Source: Mauremys mutica
Taxonomy: Eukaryota; Chordata; Testudines; Geoemydidae
Length of the DNA: 64,000 nt
NCBI RefSeq assembly: GCF_020497125.1
Contig: NC_059073.1
Coordinates: 22,837,225 to 22,901,224 of the forward strand
Reading direction: 5' to 3'
Shown here: positions 22,546-33,255 of the stretch, in pieces
Numbering within the stretch: position 1 is the first letter of the stretch
Layout: every line of letters begins with the position of its first letter
The notes under the pieces: generated by a model
What the model was told of the DNA's origin: nothing
Seen by the model: only the letters and a program-made list of their open reading frames with translations
Database searches by the model: none
Translations under genes and position numbers: made by a program

Positions 22546-24947
22546 CTAATGATCTTACTTTGAAGGGTATTGTGATGCACTCTGGGATTAAACATGGCAA
22601 TGGCTTATCAGGTTATCAGAGGACTTTGATTTGACTTCCTATTATTATATGGGGCCAGCTCCTTGCGGCAGGGATTGTCTTTATTTTTGTGCATTATAGA
22701 GCAGCAAGGAAATAATAAATATTACTCATTATTATGTTCTAAAAGAAGGCATCTCCAGAAGCAAAATGTCCTCTAAAACCAGGCTGGAGCACTGCTTCTG
22801 TGTTGACTCAAAGTCGAGCAGAACTCTTGCTGAATCACAGACAGAACTTCCTGTAGCCCCTGGATTTCCCAGCAGGACTTTCTGTTCAGCTACTGCCCCA
22901 GACTTCCCCTGCTTTGCTTTACGAGAAGCGATCACAGCCCACAGTGTATGAATGTCCCTTTTTTTAAATCAGCTGATAAACAGTTGAGTACTAATTCTTG
23001 TATTGTTCTTTATTCCTTATAGGACTGAAGACATGGGCTCGGGGTGTAAACTTCAGGTGTGAAGAACCCAAGACTGGAGACACACGTCCAAAGAATCAGT
23101 AACCATATGGGAAAAGTTTTCTACTGAACGGGCTGTTATGCCCAGATGGTCATTAATCCCATGTGGCAAGGTCATTCTTACTACTCTTTATGTGCAGAAA
23201 AGGAAATGTTCATAGGTTATTTAGGCGTGATGGAGTTTCATTTGGTAATGAATATTATTCAGTTAGATTGCATGAACAACTACTCAGCATTAATCTGTCT
23301 TGAAATCAGAGGCCACACTTCAGCCTTGGTATCGGGTAGGGCAGCTCTCAAGTCAAAGGAGTTGTACCTGCTCATATCCAGGGATGAATTTGGCCCATTG
23401 TGGTTAGTGTCCCCCTAAACAAGAAAACGTTTCAGGTAAAGCAATGGGAATCAGCTGCTGTGCAATACTGAGGTCCTGGTGGAGACTCCTCTGAAATAAA
23501 CCTGTCATGCAGACTGAGAGGCCAAGCTCCACCAGGGGACTGAAGGGAAAGAATTCTCTAGCAATAGCCAGTCAGAGTGAAAATGTTTGGGGGAGAAAAA
23601 TTGGTTGCTGTAAATAGTGAAAGCGTATAGAACCCAGGTTAAATGTGCTTTTGTGCCTAATGCATCAGAGAAATTACTCAAAAAGAACTCAGCTGTGAAA
23701 ATATGGCCCCGGCATTTCTCCCAAGGTGAGTGAGTCCTGTTATGATCTGCTGGGTAAATGCTAGTTGTACAACCTAAACCTGCTTGAGTGAATCTTTAAT
23801 GCACATACAGTTCCCCACTGCCCCTCAAGATTTAAATTAGGGGAAAGAATTTGGTATCTGAACAGGAATTTGCTTCATGGATTATCCAATTCTTTTTATT
23901 CCTTTCTTTGTAATAGCTGAGAGGCAGGACAAGCTACTCAAGCCCTCTTCCCCCTCCCAAGCTGAACTGTTCTCCCAAGATGTGCAGCAGATAATAGGAA
24001 GCAGAATGCATATTTTTCATTCAAACTACCTTTAAACTCAGCAAGATTCAAGGTGTAAGCGAAGGCAGGATACAGCCTGAAGAGTTGTAATGAAAAATAC
24101 CTAATGGGCTTCTGTGGGATGTGAATTAATCTGTTTCATGAGAGGAAAGGTGTTGGATAACTCAGTGAATATTCTAGCAGGGATTCATTTCACACCTACA
24201 GGAATTTACTATTCTGCATACTGCATTCGGTAGAAATACCCCCATTGGATTTTACCCTCTAATGTCTATATAATAAAGGTAATATATATTCTTAGCACAT
24301 AAGCAATACATAGGAAACATTCGAAAAGACTGTCTTCCAGAGGAAATTCTTGATCTTATGGGATACACATTAGTTCCTACAATAAAAGAACACAAATCAA
24401 AACCAGCCACTCAACAGTGGATGACTGAATGATTATCCTGGGCTTCTAATGAAACCATACTATGAAAGGCATTAGAAAGATTGATTAGTTAGCTGACACC
24501 ACTGCCCGCTGTGTCCATTGTTGTAATGAATCTACCCAGAAATATATCTTTGAGAGTGTGTGTGTGTGTTTTGCTGTAAGTTATGCAGTGCAGGCTCTCT
24601 TATAGTATAGTAAACAACGATTTGTAGCTTTTCACACTTTCCACGCCACTGTGAACATGCTTCCAAAGTGTGGCTCCCAAAATGACTCATTTTCCGAAAG
24701 TCTGACAGTCATTTCAATTAACACATTTACCAAAGTATTTACAACAGGCACACCTGTTTAGAAGAAAGCAAGATGAATCAAGCCTATCACCTAGGTGGGT
24801 TTAAAAAGCAATGCTAAATTAAATCATTGTCACAAGTTACCATTGAGGCTAAGAGCACAATAGGATTAAAAATAAGGACTGGCTGATTGTATGGATAACG
24901 AGAGCATTCAGAGTTACAGTAGCAAGGATTTGAAAATAAAACCAAGG
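22546..24947. other. No recognised feature
   Basis: No coding, RNA or repeat signal that I can support, apart from a short GT run near 24557-24570. Confidence 0.5.
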
Positions 24948-25034
24948 GCCAGATCCTCAGATGGTGCAAATCAGGTTAGTTCCATTGACTTCGGTAGAGC
25001 CAGGCTGATTTACACCAGCTGAGGATCTGGCCCC
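24948..25034. repeat. Palindromic miniature repeat (GGGCCAGATCCTCAG)
   Basis: The left arm GGGCCAGATCCTCAG...TGGTGCAAATCAGG pairs with the right arm CTGATTTACACCAGCTGAGG followed by ATCTGGCCCC. TTCCATTGACTTCGGTAGAG sits at the centre. Nearly the whole 87 bp forms one hairpin. It belongs to the short palindrome class found at several other sites here. Confidence 0.8.
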
Positions 25035-27194
25035 AAGAGTTTTGGAAGGAACATAAACCCTCATGCTTCAGGGCATAAGACCATCTCTAATTATTGGGGG
25101 CTAGGAAGGGGGAGGTTATCTTATAACTGCCCACTGTAAGGGTCCTTGCATCTTCTCTTGTGTACTGGCCACTATGAGAATCCGGACACTGGGTTGGATG
25201 GATGGATCCCTTGTCCAATCCAGTTTGGCATTTCCTGTGTCCCTTTATCTCACAGTGTGCGTATCCGTAATAAAGCTGGTGACATTACACACATCATTAT
25301 GATTTCCATTAAAGGACACTGTTATCTGAAGCATTTTTAGATGGTGTTAAATGTTATGTATTTTCTAGCTTTGCGAATACATCTCACAATAAACGCATCC
25401 TACGATCTGCTTCTGATCCCATTGCAGCCAATGGCAAAACTCTTATTGACTTCCATTCAGGCAGGTTCCAGCTGGTTGAGGCAAAACATGTGTCTTGAAA
25501 TAAACAATACAGTACAGTGTGAATGGAGATGAAGGTCATTGTTGTTTGTCTCCATTTCTTGTGTGTTACAAGCAGCGCAGTGCTCCCTGGACTATTTACT
25601 CATATGATACTGAGCTGTGTTGTAACTGAAGGGCAGGTTCTATGGGCTTGGCTACATCTCTGTCTTAATTTCCCTTTATACAGAAATGGGGATAATACTT
25701 TCCTACCTCATGCCCTTGTGCAAATTAGTTAGTTAATGTATGTTAGAGCACTTCAGCACCAGAAGTGCTACCAGTATTATTAGCTCTACGGGTGTGCTTA
25801 TGCCATGGGCGAGAGGAAGAATGGCTTTGTTGAACGATGCAGGAGGATAAATTAGCTGTTTAGCACCGCTGGTTCTTCAAACGCTAGCCTTTTGAGCAAA
25901 CACACTTCGGTTCTGAGGTCATTAGGGGCCTATGAGTACCCAGAGAGATGGATAGAAAGTACTTCAGGGAGCTTTGGTGAGACAGGCTTTTCAATCTATT
26001 TTTCACAGGACTTGCAGGATGCCATCTCGAGATATGCAAAGTGATGATAAATATCATGCAAAGGAAGCTAATCTGAACTGAGAAGGCTTGGCTGGATAAA
26101 AGGATGCACAAAATCCTAGTGCAGTGCCGGCCAGTATACGTTCGTTTGAGCCTTGGCGCTGCCTCCCTTTTCGCTCATGGGAAAGCATTTCTGTTTGAAT
26201 AGGAAACCAAGTGACTAGGTGCCCCAGTCCTTCTACCGCACCTGGAATCGAAGAACTCTGATTCTCCTTTTACTTACACCACATTCACACAGATGACACT
26301 CCACTTTCTTCAGTAGTGCTACTCCTGATTTACACCAGTGTGAGCGAGAGGAGAATTATATCCAGGGCTGACCAGGGTGAAGAGCGAAATGGCTGTGAGA
26401 GCTTGTTCAGATTCTGCCAGGATATCAGGGATTCAGTGATTCTTTCCAGCACTTATTTCCTGCCTTGGTGAGAGCGCTGCGTGTGGGTCTCACCTGCCCC
26501 ATCCTCTCAGCAGCTCTGAAGAACAGTTCCTGCTCTCACGGACTCACTTTTTGGGCTGCTTTTCCTCATCAGGGGAGCAGCCCGAGGGGAACTATCACCC
26601 AGGTGTGTGCAGCAGCACAGCTGCAGCGAGCGAACAGGCGGGAACCTCTCTTGGACTGTCAAAGCGACAGCTACAGGAGTACGTTTAACACAGATAGACT
26701 TCTCCTGTGTGCTGCCAGGCAAGCTGTGCCTGGCCTATTGCCTTGAGTAGTCCCTGTATTTGAAATTCATGCTCAGGCAAGTATTCAGACAAATCCTCTC
26801 TGAGTGTCTGGATTCCTGGTTTAATTATGAAATGTCTCAATGGCAAATCAAGCCACTTTTCTGGACCCAGAGGCTTAAAAATAAAGTTATGCCAGCGGAA
26901 GGAGCATAGTGAGGGAAAGGGGCCTATACTCTTCTTGTTACTGGAGATTGCTGTATTCCACATTGCCATCAAAATGCAGGCTTACCTTTCCAACCCGCCT
27001 GTAGAAATGTGTCGACACTGCTGGCATATCCTTCTGCACAGCTTGATGCTGACAGCTGTGCACACAAATCCATTCTGTTCTGTTCTTATACCATGCCCAT
27101 CAACATGGTATCTGAGCACCTAAGTCTACCTGATTTGTATCAGACAGTTGCCAGCTTTCACTGCACATGAAAATATACCCGTTTTTTTAAAATA
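25035..27194. other. No recognised gene; one palindrome remnant
   Basis: A diverged palindrome lies near 26262-26366 (CTGATTCTCCTTTTACTTAC / TACACCAGTGTGAGCGAGAG then GAGAATTA). No exon or domain was found. Confidence 0.45.
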
Positions 27195-27515
27195 AACTAA
27201 TAGATTTCAAGGCCAGAAGGAACCATTATCATCATCTAGTCTGGCCTCCTGTACAGCAAAGGCTGGAGAACGTCCCCAAAATAATTCCTAGAGCAGATCA
27301 TTTAGAAAAACATCCAATCTTGATTTAAAAATGGTCAGTGATGGAAAATCCCCCACAACCTTTGGTAAATTGTTCCAATGATTAATGACTCTCCCCGTTA
27401 AAAATTGATGCCTTATTTTCTGTCTGAATTTGTCTAGCTTCAAATTCCAACTATTCATCATACAACCCAATGGGCCCATAGTTTCAGCTAAATTACGTCT
27501 TCCCCACATGCCCCG
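27195..27515 (-). mobile_element. CR1-family LINE, 3' fragment
   Basis: On the minus strand 27509-27288 encodes the end of a CR1-type ORF2: IRHQFLTGRVINHWNNLPK then VVGDFPSLTIFKSRLDVFL. It is followed by 3' UTR words seen on the plus strand as TTTCAAGGCCAGAAGGAACC and TCATCTAGTCTGGCCTCCTG. The reverse transcriptase and everything upstream are missing, the usual 5' truncation. It is more diverged from the CR1 at 37894-42006 than expected within one subfamily, so it represents another CR1-like lineage. Confidence 0.75.
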
Positions 27516-28689
27516 TGTAAGAGGCAGGATTAAGGTGAGCCACCCTTAGGAGCAGCACAGGATGGGTCAGCCTAGCAGACTGGAGCCCCAGTTCTACCTG
27601 GTTGTAAATAGATAATAGAGAAGAGATTGTCAGGAGAGCTGTCAGTCATACGACTGACTGCCCTTTCTACCAACCAGAATGGTGGACATTTTTTTTTTGA
27701 AAGAAATTATGTATTTCAACATTTATTTAAAAAATACAACAGAAATTTAGTCCTTCTTTTTTCCAGTATACAAGGGGTACACTGGCTAATATCACTGACT
27801 GCTAGCAGGAAGAATTATATTTCAGGATTGTGACACCTTCTGTTGTCGCTTTGTCATCAAATAATGTTAATCCAGCAGGACTGCAGCATGCAAATGAACT
27901 CAAGTTAAATATAGGGGTCCCACAGCGCAAACTTCCTCTTTTGGGACCCTCAGCACAGAGGCCAAGGAGTGCATGGGCCATGGAGACTGAACACCTCTCT
28001 GCCCATTAGAGCTGGTCCCTCTAGCACAGGGTTAAGGCAATTAGTGGGAAAATGGGGATGCTTGTGATGCTTCTTCACTTGCTATACCAGTTTGGAGAGG
28101 ATTTCATCCCAAGGCCTGTCAAGCCAATACTTCCCACCAGCACTAGAATTCCTTCTAGCAGAGTTTTAAATCATCGAGAAATTGTTTGCTGATACGTCAT
28201 CATCCTGCTAGTCATCAGTTCCAGTAGATGGCAGGAGCACGTATATGGCGCACAGTGAAACGGGAAGACGGAAAGCACCCACCGGCAAAAACAAAAGTCA
28301 GAGCCTGTGTCCAGGACTGCCTTGCAGTCTGATTCTGTTAGGGAACCTTTCTGATGCCACACTGACACGAGCTGCCTGCATAGCTCCTTTTGCACCACTG
28401 CTCCTCCTTGTAGCTGGTGTGGGAGCATGGCCAGGAAAAAGGGGGAAGTGTGGGTGTGGTGTCCCTGTGCTCTGGTATGTGCTGGGATAGCCTATTGGAC
28501 CATTGGCTATTGGTGTAAATTAGAGCAGCCCGTCAGTGGACTGAACCAGAAAAGAGAAAAAACCAGCATTGATAGGGAGGATGCAAAGAAGCTTCAATGC
28601 CCCTTTGCCCCTCTTTTCAGCTGCAGTAGGCATCCTACACAACTGAGGATTATGGGGTCCTTCTGGTGTAAACAACATTTGAATCCATT
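27516..28689. other. No recognised feature
   Basis: No domain similarity, repeat termini or RNA gene signal identified. Confidence 0.45.
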
Positions 28690-28955
28690 ATTGTTTTTAT
28701 TATTTACGTCTGTCTGTCAAAGTTATTTATATGGTCCCCATCAATACAGTATCTGAACATGTTTTAATGTAAGTAGCCTCTCAACACCCCTCATGAGGTA
28801 GATTAAATGCAGTTAGCCCCATTGTACAGATGGGGAACAGAGGCACAGAAAGGCTAAGTGACTTGCTCAAGGTCACACAGGACATCTGTGGCAGAGAATT
28901 GGCCTTTCATCTCCCAAGACTCAGGCTAGCACTCTAACCACTGAACATACTTCCT
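28690..28955 (-). repeat. MIR SINE
   Basis: Forward words CATTGTACAGATGGGGAACA, GAGGCACAGAAAGGCTAAGT, GACTTGCTCAAGGTCACACA and GTGGCAGAGAATTGGCC, then TCAGGCTAGCACTCTAACCA, give a nearly complete MIR in reverse orientation. Confidence 0.85.
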
Positions 28956-29069
28956 TTCTTATTCTTCCCTTAATATTTGTATTGTGGTGGTATCCCAAAG
29001 ACCCAATCAGGATCTGTATCACATTCTTCTAGGAGCCATATAAACACAGTCCCTGCTCCAAAGAGCTTA

Positions 29070-29572
29070 CAGTCATAGGCTCCAGTCCTGCAAAGACTTA
29101 CAGATGTGCTCAGCTTTATGGGAAAATCAAATTTGCTACATGCTTTCCTTATAGTGCAGAGGGACATGAAATCAATCATTCCCCAGTCCCCTCCTGATTC
29201 CTTTTAACCCTTGAGGATTTGATGCTTCCAAAAAGTCTGAAACCTGTTGGTTTATTGTTTATTGTTTTCTTATTGTTTTCAGGTTTGGGAACATAAGACC
29301 CAATACACCTCAGCTCTGCACAGTCATAGGCTCCAGTCCTGCAAAGACTTACAGATGTGCTCAGCTTTATGGGAAAATCAAATTTGCTACATGCTTTCCT
29401 TATAGTGCAGAGGGACATGAAATCAATCATTCCCCAGTCCCCTCCTGATTCCTTTTAACCCTTGAGGATTTGATGCTTCCAAAAAGTCTGAAACCTGTTG
29501 GTTTATTGTTTATTGTTTTCTTATTGTTTTCAGGTTTGGGAACATAAGACCCAATACACCTCAGCTCTGCAC
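29070..29572 (+). repeat. Perfect 251-bp tandem duplication
   Basis: The block beginning CAGTCATAGGCTCCAGTCCT at 29070 and ending CAGCTCTGCAC at 29321 repeats immediately at 29321-29572. I compared the two copies base by base and saw no difference. The left flank of copy 1 reads AAGAGCTTA and the right flank of copy 2 reads CTTGGAGAG, so the unit is bounded exactly. No ORF with family similarity is inside. Confidence 0.95.
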
Positions 29573-30424
29573 CTTGGAGAGTTTTTCAGCCCAGTGCAAA
29601 GGGAGTGCAAAAAGCTACCACTTTTTGACCCCTTTGCATGGGTGTCACTTATAATGAGATGGTGAATCTTGTCCCAAATGTTCAACTATTTTTAACCAAA
29701 TTTAAAATTGCAGCTACTGACAAATGGATTTTCTCCAGTTTAGATGAACAAAAAATGATGTGATAAAATTGTAGCAAAATAACCCCAACCTTGAGTCTCT
29801 GATTCAGATTATGAATTGACTAAATAAAAATAATTTTGGTAACAAGTGATTATGCAATATTAAAACACCATTATCACATTTATATGTTTACCAGCTGGAG
29901 TTCTAATTGAAATTTGTTCAGAACTCATAATAGCATTAGGTCATGTTATGCTTACAGCATTAAGCAACGATTACATCTGTGGCTTTTGTTTTTAATTAGC
30001 TTTTTTCAGTTATCTGGAAGAGATAGACCTTACAAGATCATAATTCACTTTTGTTTACAATGGAAAGACAACCACCCAAGCATTGCTCAGAAAGTGTGCG
30101 TGCGTATAATTTACACAACTGACTCTGGGGTTATTAGATCTGACTGTATTTTGATTCCTGTGACTTATCAGTTATGTTATTTGCTTTTTGATGGAAATGA
30201 GGTGCTGTCATTTGTACATTCATGGCTCTAAAATGACTTTTTTTTTAATAAAGAGACGTGCCTGTATTATGTCTTACTTTTCCTTTGGCAAGACAGGAGC
30301 ATTGGCTTCAGGTTATTCAGCACGATGAATTCCACAACAGGCAGCCTCAGATCAGCCTCCGGGAAGAGTTTAGCCAAAGATGAATTTGAATGAGGATTCG
30401 CACTATGAGGTTAGGGATTTCAAA
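29573..30424. other. No recognised feature
   Basis: AT-rich DNA with no coding or repeat signals that I can name. Confidence 0.45.
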
Positions 30425-30540
30425 GCCAGGGCCCTGATTCTGCAAGGTACGTAAGCATGTGCCTAACTTTGAACACATGAATTGCCCCATGGGGCTACTC
30501 ACCTGCTTCAAGTTAGGTATCTTGCTGAATCTAGGTCTAT
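30425..30540. repeat. Palindromic repeat (CCCTGATTCTGCAAGG type)
   Basis: GGGCCCTGATTCTGCAAGGT, AAGCATGTGCCTAACTTTGA, CCCCATGGGGCTACTCACCT and GCTTCAAGTTAGGTATCTTG are imperfect inverted halves of the amniote palindrome that starts with CCTGATCCTGCAAA. A related copy is inserted in the MIR at 46855-46970. Confidence 0.6.
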
Positions 30541-31371
30541 ATAGGGGAACAGTACAAGTCTTAACAAGCAACGTGCAGTTAACATGGGGTTCTGTTATAG
30601 GCCCTCCCACCCCAGTGAGTGCTTGTGGGTAGTCAAATGGCAGCATCATAATTTATACATGCTGCTCCTCCTGGTGCTGTCATTCACAGGGCTAGTTAAA
30701 AAGCCACTGCTGTTCCCTCTGCACCCTGTCTTGGACTTTGTTGTTAATTCCCATACTTGGGAAAATGGACAGGGACAAATCGTGGATCTCCACCTGGCAA
30801 GATGGGGGATAATCGTCTTTAATCCTCCAAAATAGAACTACCGTTAGGAAAGAACAATTAGCCCAGCTAGTTGTTCTGTGGCACTGGACTCCTGAAGGGG
30901 ACTCCTCTGAACAAAGCACACGCACAGGTGTGTGGATCGTGATCCTGCGCAGCATCGCTGCTCTGAAACAGTGAGAATGGGAGGAAGAAGAATGTGCACA
31001 TGACCAGCCAGGGGAGAGTCCTGGCATCATCCCCATCAAAAGGTGCATGAAGACAAATTGGATGGATTCAGGAGCCTTACATACCTGCAGATAGAGGGAA
31101 AGAACAACGTCATTTATTCCAAACACTCCGATAAAAGTGTGACATATGGTGGTACTGGGGGAGGTCTGGCTCTGGACGCAGGCTCTGAATGAGCCCTCCC
31201 CTGACAGCTAGTTGGGGAAGGGAAAGGCTTCAGGACCAGACTGTATTTACATGAACACACCCACTCTGCCTAGGTATCCAGGAGACAGAGCTGTGTTTCC
31301 AAAGTGAACAACTTTGGCTGGTGTTGGGTTACAAATCACTCCACCATCCCTGGAACTGACAGCAACTGAGA
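30541..31371. other. No recognised feature
   Basis: A minus-strand frame of 144 codons (30692-31126) lacks domain similarity and is treated as chance. Confidence 0.45.
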
Positions 31372-31723
31372 CCGGACATCGTCATCACCAACAAGGACCG
31401 GAAGAAGATCATCATGGTGGACGGCACAGTGTCCTACAAGAACAGGACCCTGGTCTTCCGCGATGCCCAAACTCAAAAGGTGGAAAAATACATCCCTCTG
31501 GCCAACACCTTGAGAACTAGGGGTTCAGGTTCAGAGATAAGCGCTGATCGTCGGAACCCTGGGTGCATGGGCCCCCAGTAAACAAGCGAGTGTTGAGAGA
31601 ATACAGAATCGGTCAACGCTATGTTTGGCTGATGTGGCAACTCATGGTGTCAGACGCCATCAGGTGGTCGAGGGACATGGACATAGAACACATCACTGGA
31701 CATTGACAATACCAGGAGGGATG
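31372..31723 (+). pseudogene. C-terminal endonuclease fragment of an R2-group LINE
   Basis: The plus-strand frame beginning at 31372 reads PDIVITNKDRKKIIMVDGTV, an intact PD-(X)14-D pattern like the active site of the restriction-like endonuclease at the C-terminus of R2/R4/NeSL-group non-LTR retrotransposons. YKNRTLVFRDAQTQKVEKY and PLANTLRTRG follow. A frame change near 31530-31570 and a stop (TAA, 31579-31581) precede RVLREYRIGQRYVWLMWQLM and VSDAIRWSRDMDIEHITGH, the usual terminal helix region. Such enzymes nick the target to prime reverse transcription. All upstream domains, including reverse transcriptase, are missing, so this is a 5'-truncated dead copy. The exact clade is not determined. 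Confidence 0.7.
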
Positions 31724-32154
31724 AGCTGGAGTGCCGATGAGAAGTGCAGTAAGGAAAGAAACTGAAATACTTCTCTGATAGATTTATGTTCTAAATGGAC
31801 AACCTACCCTTATTCTCAATTACTGAGGGACAATCTCCACGCATTGATATATTTTGCTTTCCACAGCCAACTCCCTGTACAACTCTTCATGAGTGATGTA
31901 CCCGAGTATTCGGATTCTAATATCTGAACTGTATTGTTAAATTTATTCACCTAAATTTGGGTTATTGCTGCTTATGTACTCTATGTATCATATGACTTTT
32001 AAAAACAAACTCTGTATTTGTGGATAATCTACCTACTGTACCCAGATGTACAGACACTCTTTTCTCAACCTATGTATTACATAATTTTTTTAACATTAGC
32101 TTTAATACAAAATTTTAAATGACTCCTTATTGTATGAGTAAAGGGCAGTGGAAC
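31724..32154. other. Possible 3' UTR of the R2-group fragment, otherwise unassigned
   Basis: The first part may be the untranslated tail of the LINE fragment before it. The rest is AT-rich with no recognisable signals. Confidence 0.35.
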
Positions 32155-32971
32155 TGTGTTTAGCCTGTCCTGATTGAGGGGGTTACCCTCAACTGGATTG
32201 AACTTGCTAAGCAGAGGGCTCGGATGCCAGACCCCAGTCAAAGAGAGGGTGTGGGGGCAGGTGTTCTTGCCAGCTATGTTTTGTTAAGTGATCACTAGAG
32301 CTGAATTCACCTGTGGGGGGACAGTGTTTCTGCCCAGCCTATTTCAGCACTGAAGTTTCCCCACTAAGAACTGAAAATGACTGAGAACTAACAATCACTA
32401 AGAGCAGGGTGGACCTGCAGGAGACCAACCTGCAGAGGCCACACTAGAGAAGCAGGTGACCAGTGGAGCGGTGATGCCAGAGCAAGTGCTCAGATGGTGG
32501 AGTGAGCAAGATGCCTTTGTCCTCCCCACTCCCAGGGGTGGGAGGTGAACTCACATAGATGCACCTGTGAACTCCAAGGACAACCACTGTGAGTGAGGTG
32601 TGGTGAAGGAGCAGAGAGGGGCACGTTAAAGGAAATTTTGGTTGTTGAGCTCAAGAACCTGAGCCAAAAGATGCTGTCCAACATACTCTGGTATAGGTAT
32701 TTTGCTCACGGTTGAATCCTGCTGGTGGTGTTTTCCCAAATTAATTCCAGGTGACTTCCCTCCTTTCATTAAAAGTTTCTTTTCTACACTCAGACTCTGT
32801 GCTTGTGAGAGAGGAAGTATTGCCTCTTAGATTCGTCCAGGGGTAGTGTGTATTTTTCCCAGCTTACTGGGTGGAGGCTCAAGCCAGTTCTGTGTTGTAT
32901 TGTTGAAAAGGAACCCCTAGATATTGAACCCGGCCCTGGTCTCTGCTGAATCCAGCTGGCAGAAGGGTTAC
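32155..32971 (+). mobile_element. Probable solo LTR of a retrovirus-like element
   Basis: The stretch begins TGTGTTTAGCCTGTCCTGAT and ends AGAAGGGTTACA, giving TG...CA boundaries. Near the 3' side ATTAAAAGTTTCTTTTCTAC then ACTCAGACTCTGTGCTTG looks like a polyadenylation signal with the start of an R/U5 region. GGAACCCCTAGATATTGAAC closes it. No primer-binding site, gag or pol sequence adjoins it, so it would be a solo LTR. No matching flanking duplication was found, and the 5' boundary is approximate. Confidence 0.5.
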
Positions 32972-33255
32972 ATCTACACTGCAAAAGAAATGTGCTGTTA
33001 ACTTGGGTTAGCTAACCTGCAGTAAGCTAACCCGGGTCAAAATAACAGTGAAGACACAGCAACTCGGCTTTTAACTTGGGTTAGCAGCTCAAGATCAACC
33101 CCAGATTCCCCTATAGGCTGTAATTAGAGCTGCTCACCAGAGTGAAAAGTTGAGTTGCTGTGTCTTCACTGCTATTTTAACTGATTTAGCATAACACGAG
33201 TTAGCTAAGAACAGAAGTAAGAACACACCTCTTTTTTTCCGCAGTGTAGACATAC
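32970..33255. mobile_element. Miniature element with TCTACACTGC inverted termini
   Basis: The left end is TACATCTACACTGC. The right end in reverse complement is TATGTCTACACTGC. Inside, AACTTGGGTTAGCTAACCTG, AGTAAGCTAACCCGGGTC and a second inverted set form long hairpins. A TA at both borders suggests a TA target, but this is not certain. It abuts the 3' end of the probable LTR. Confidence 0.7.
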
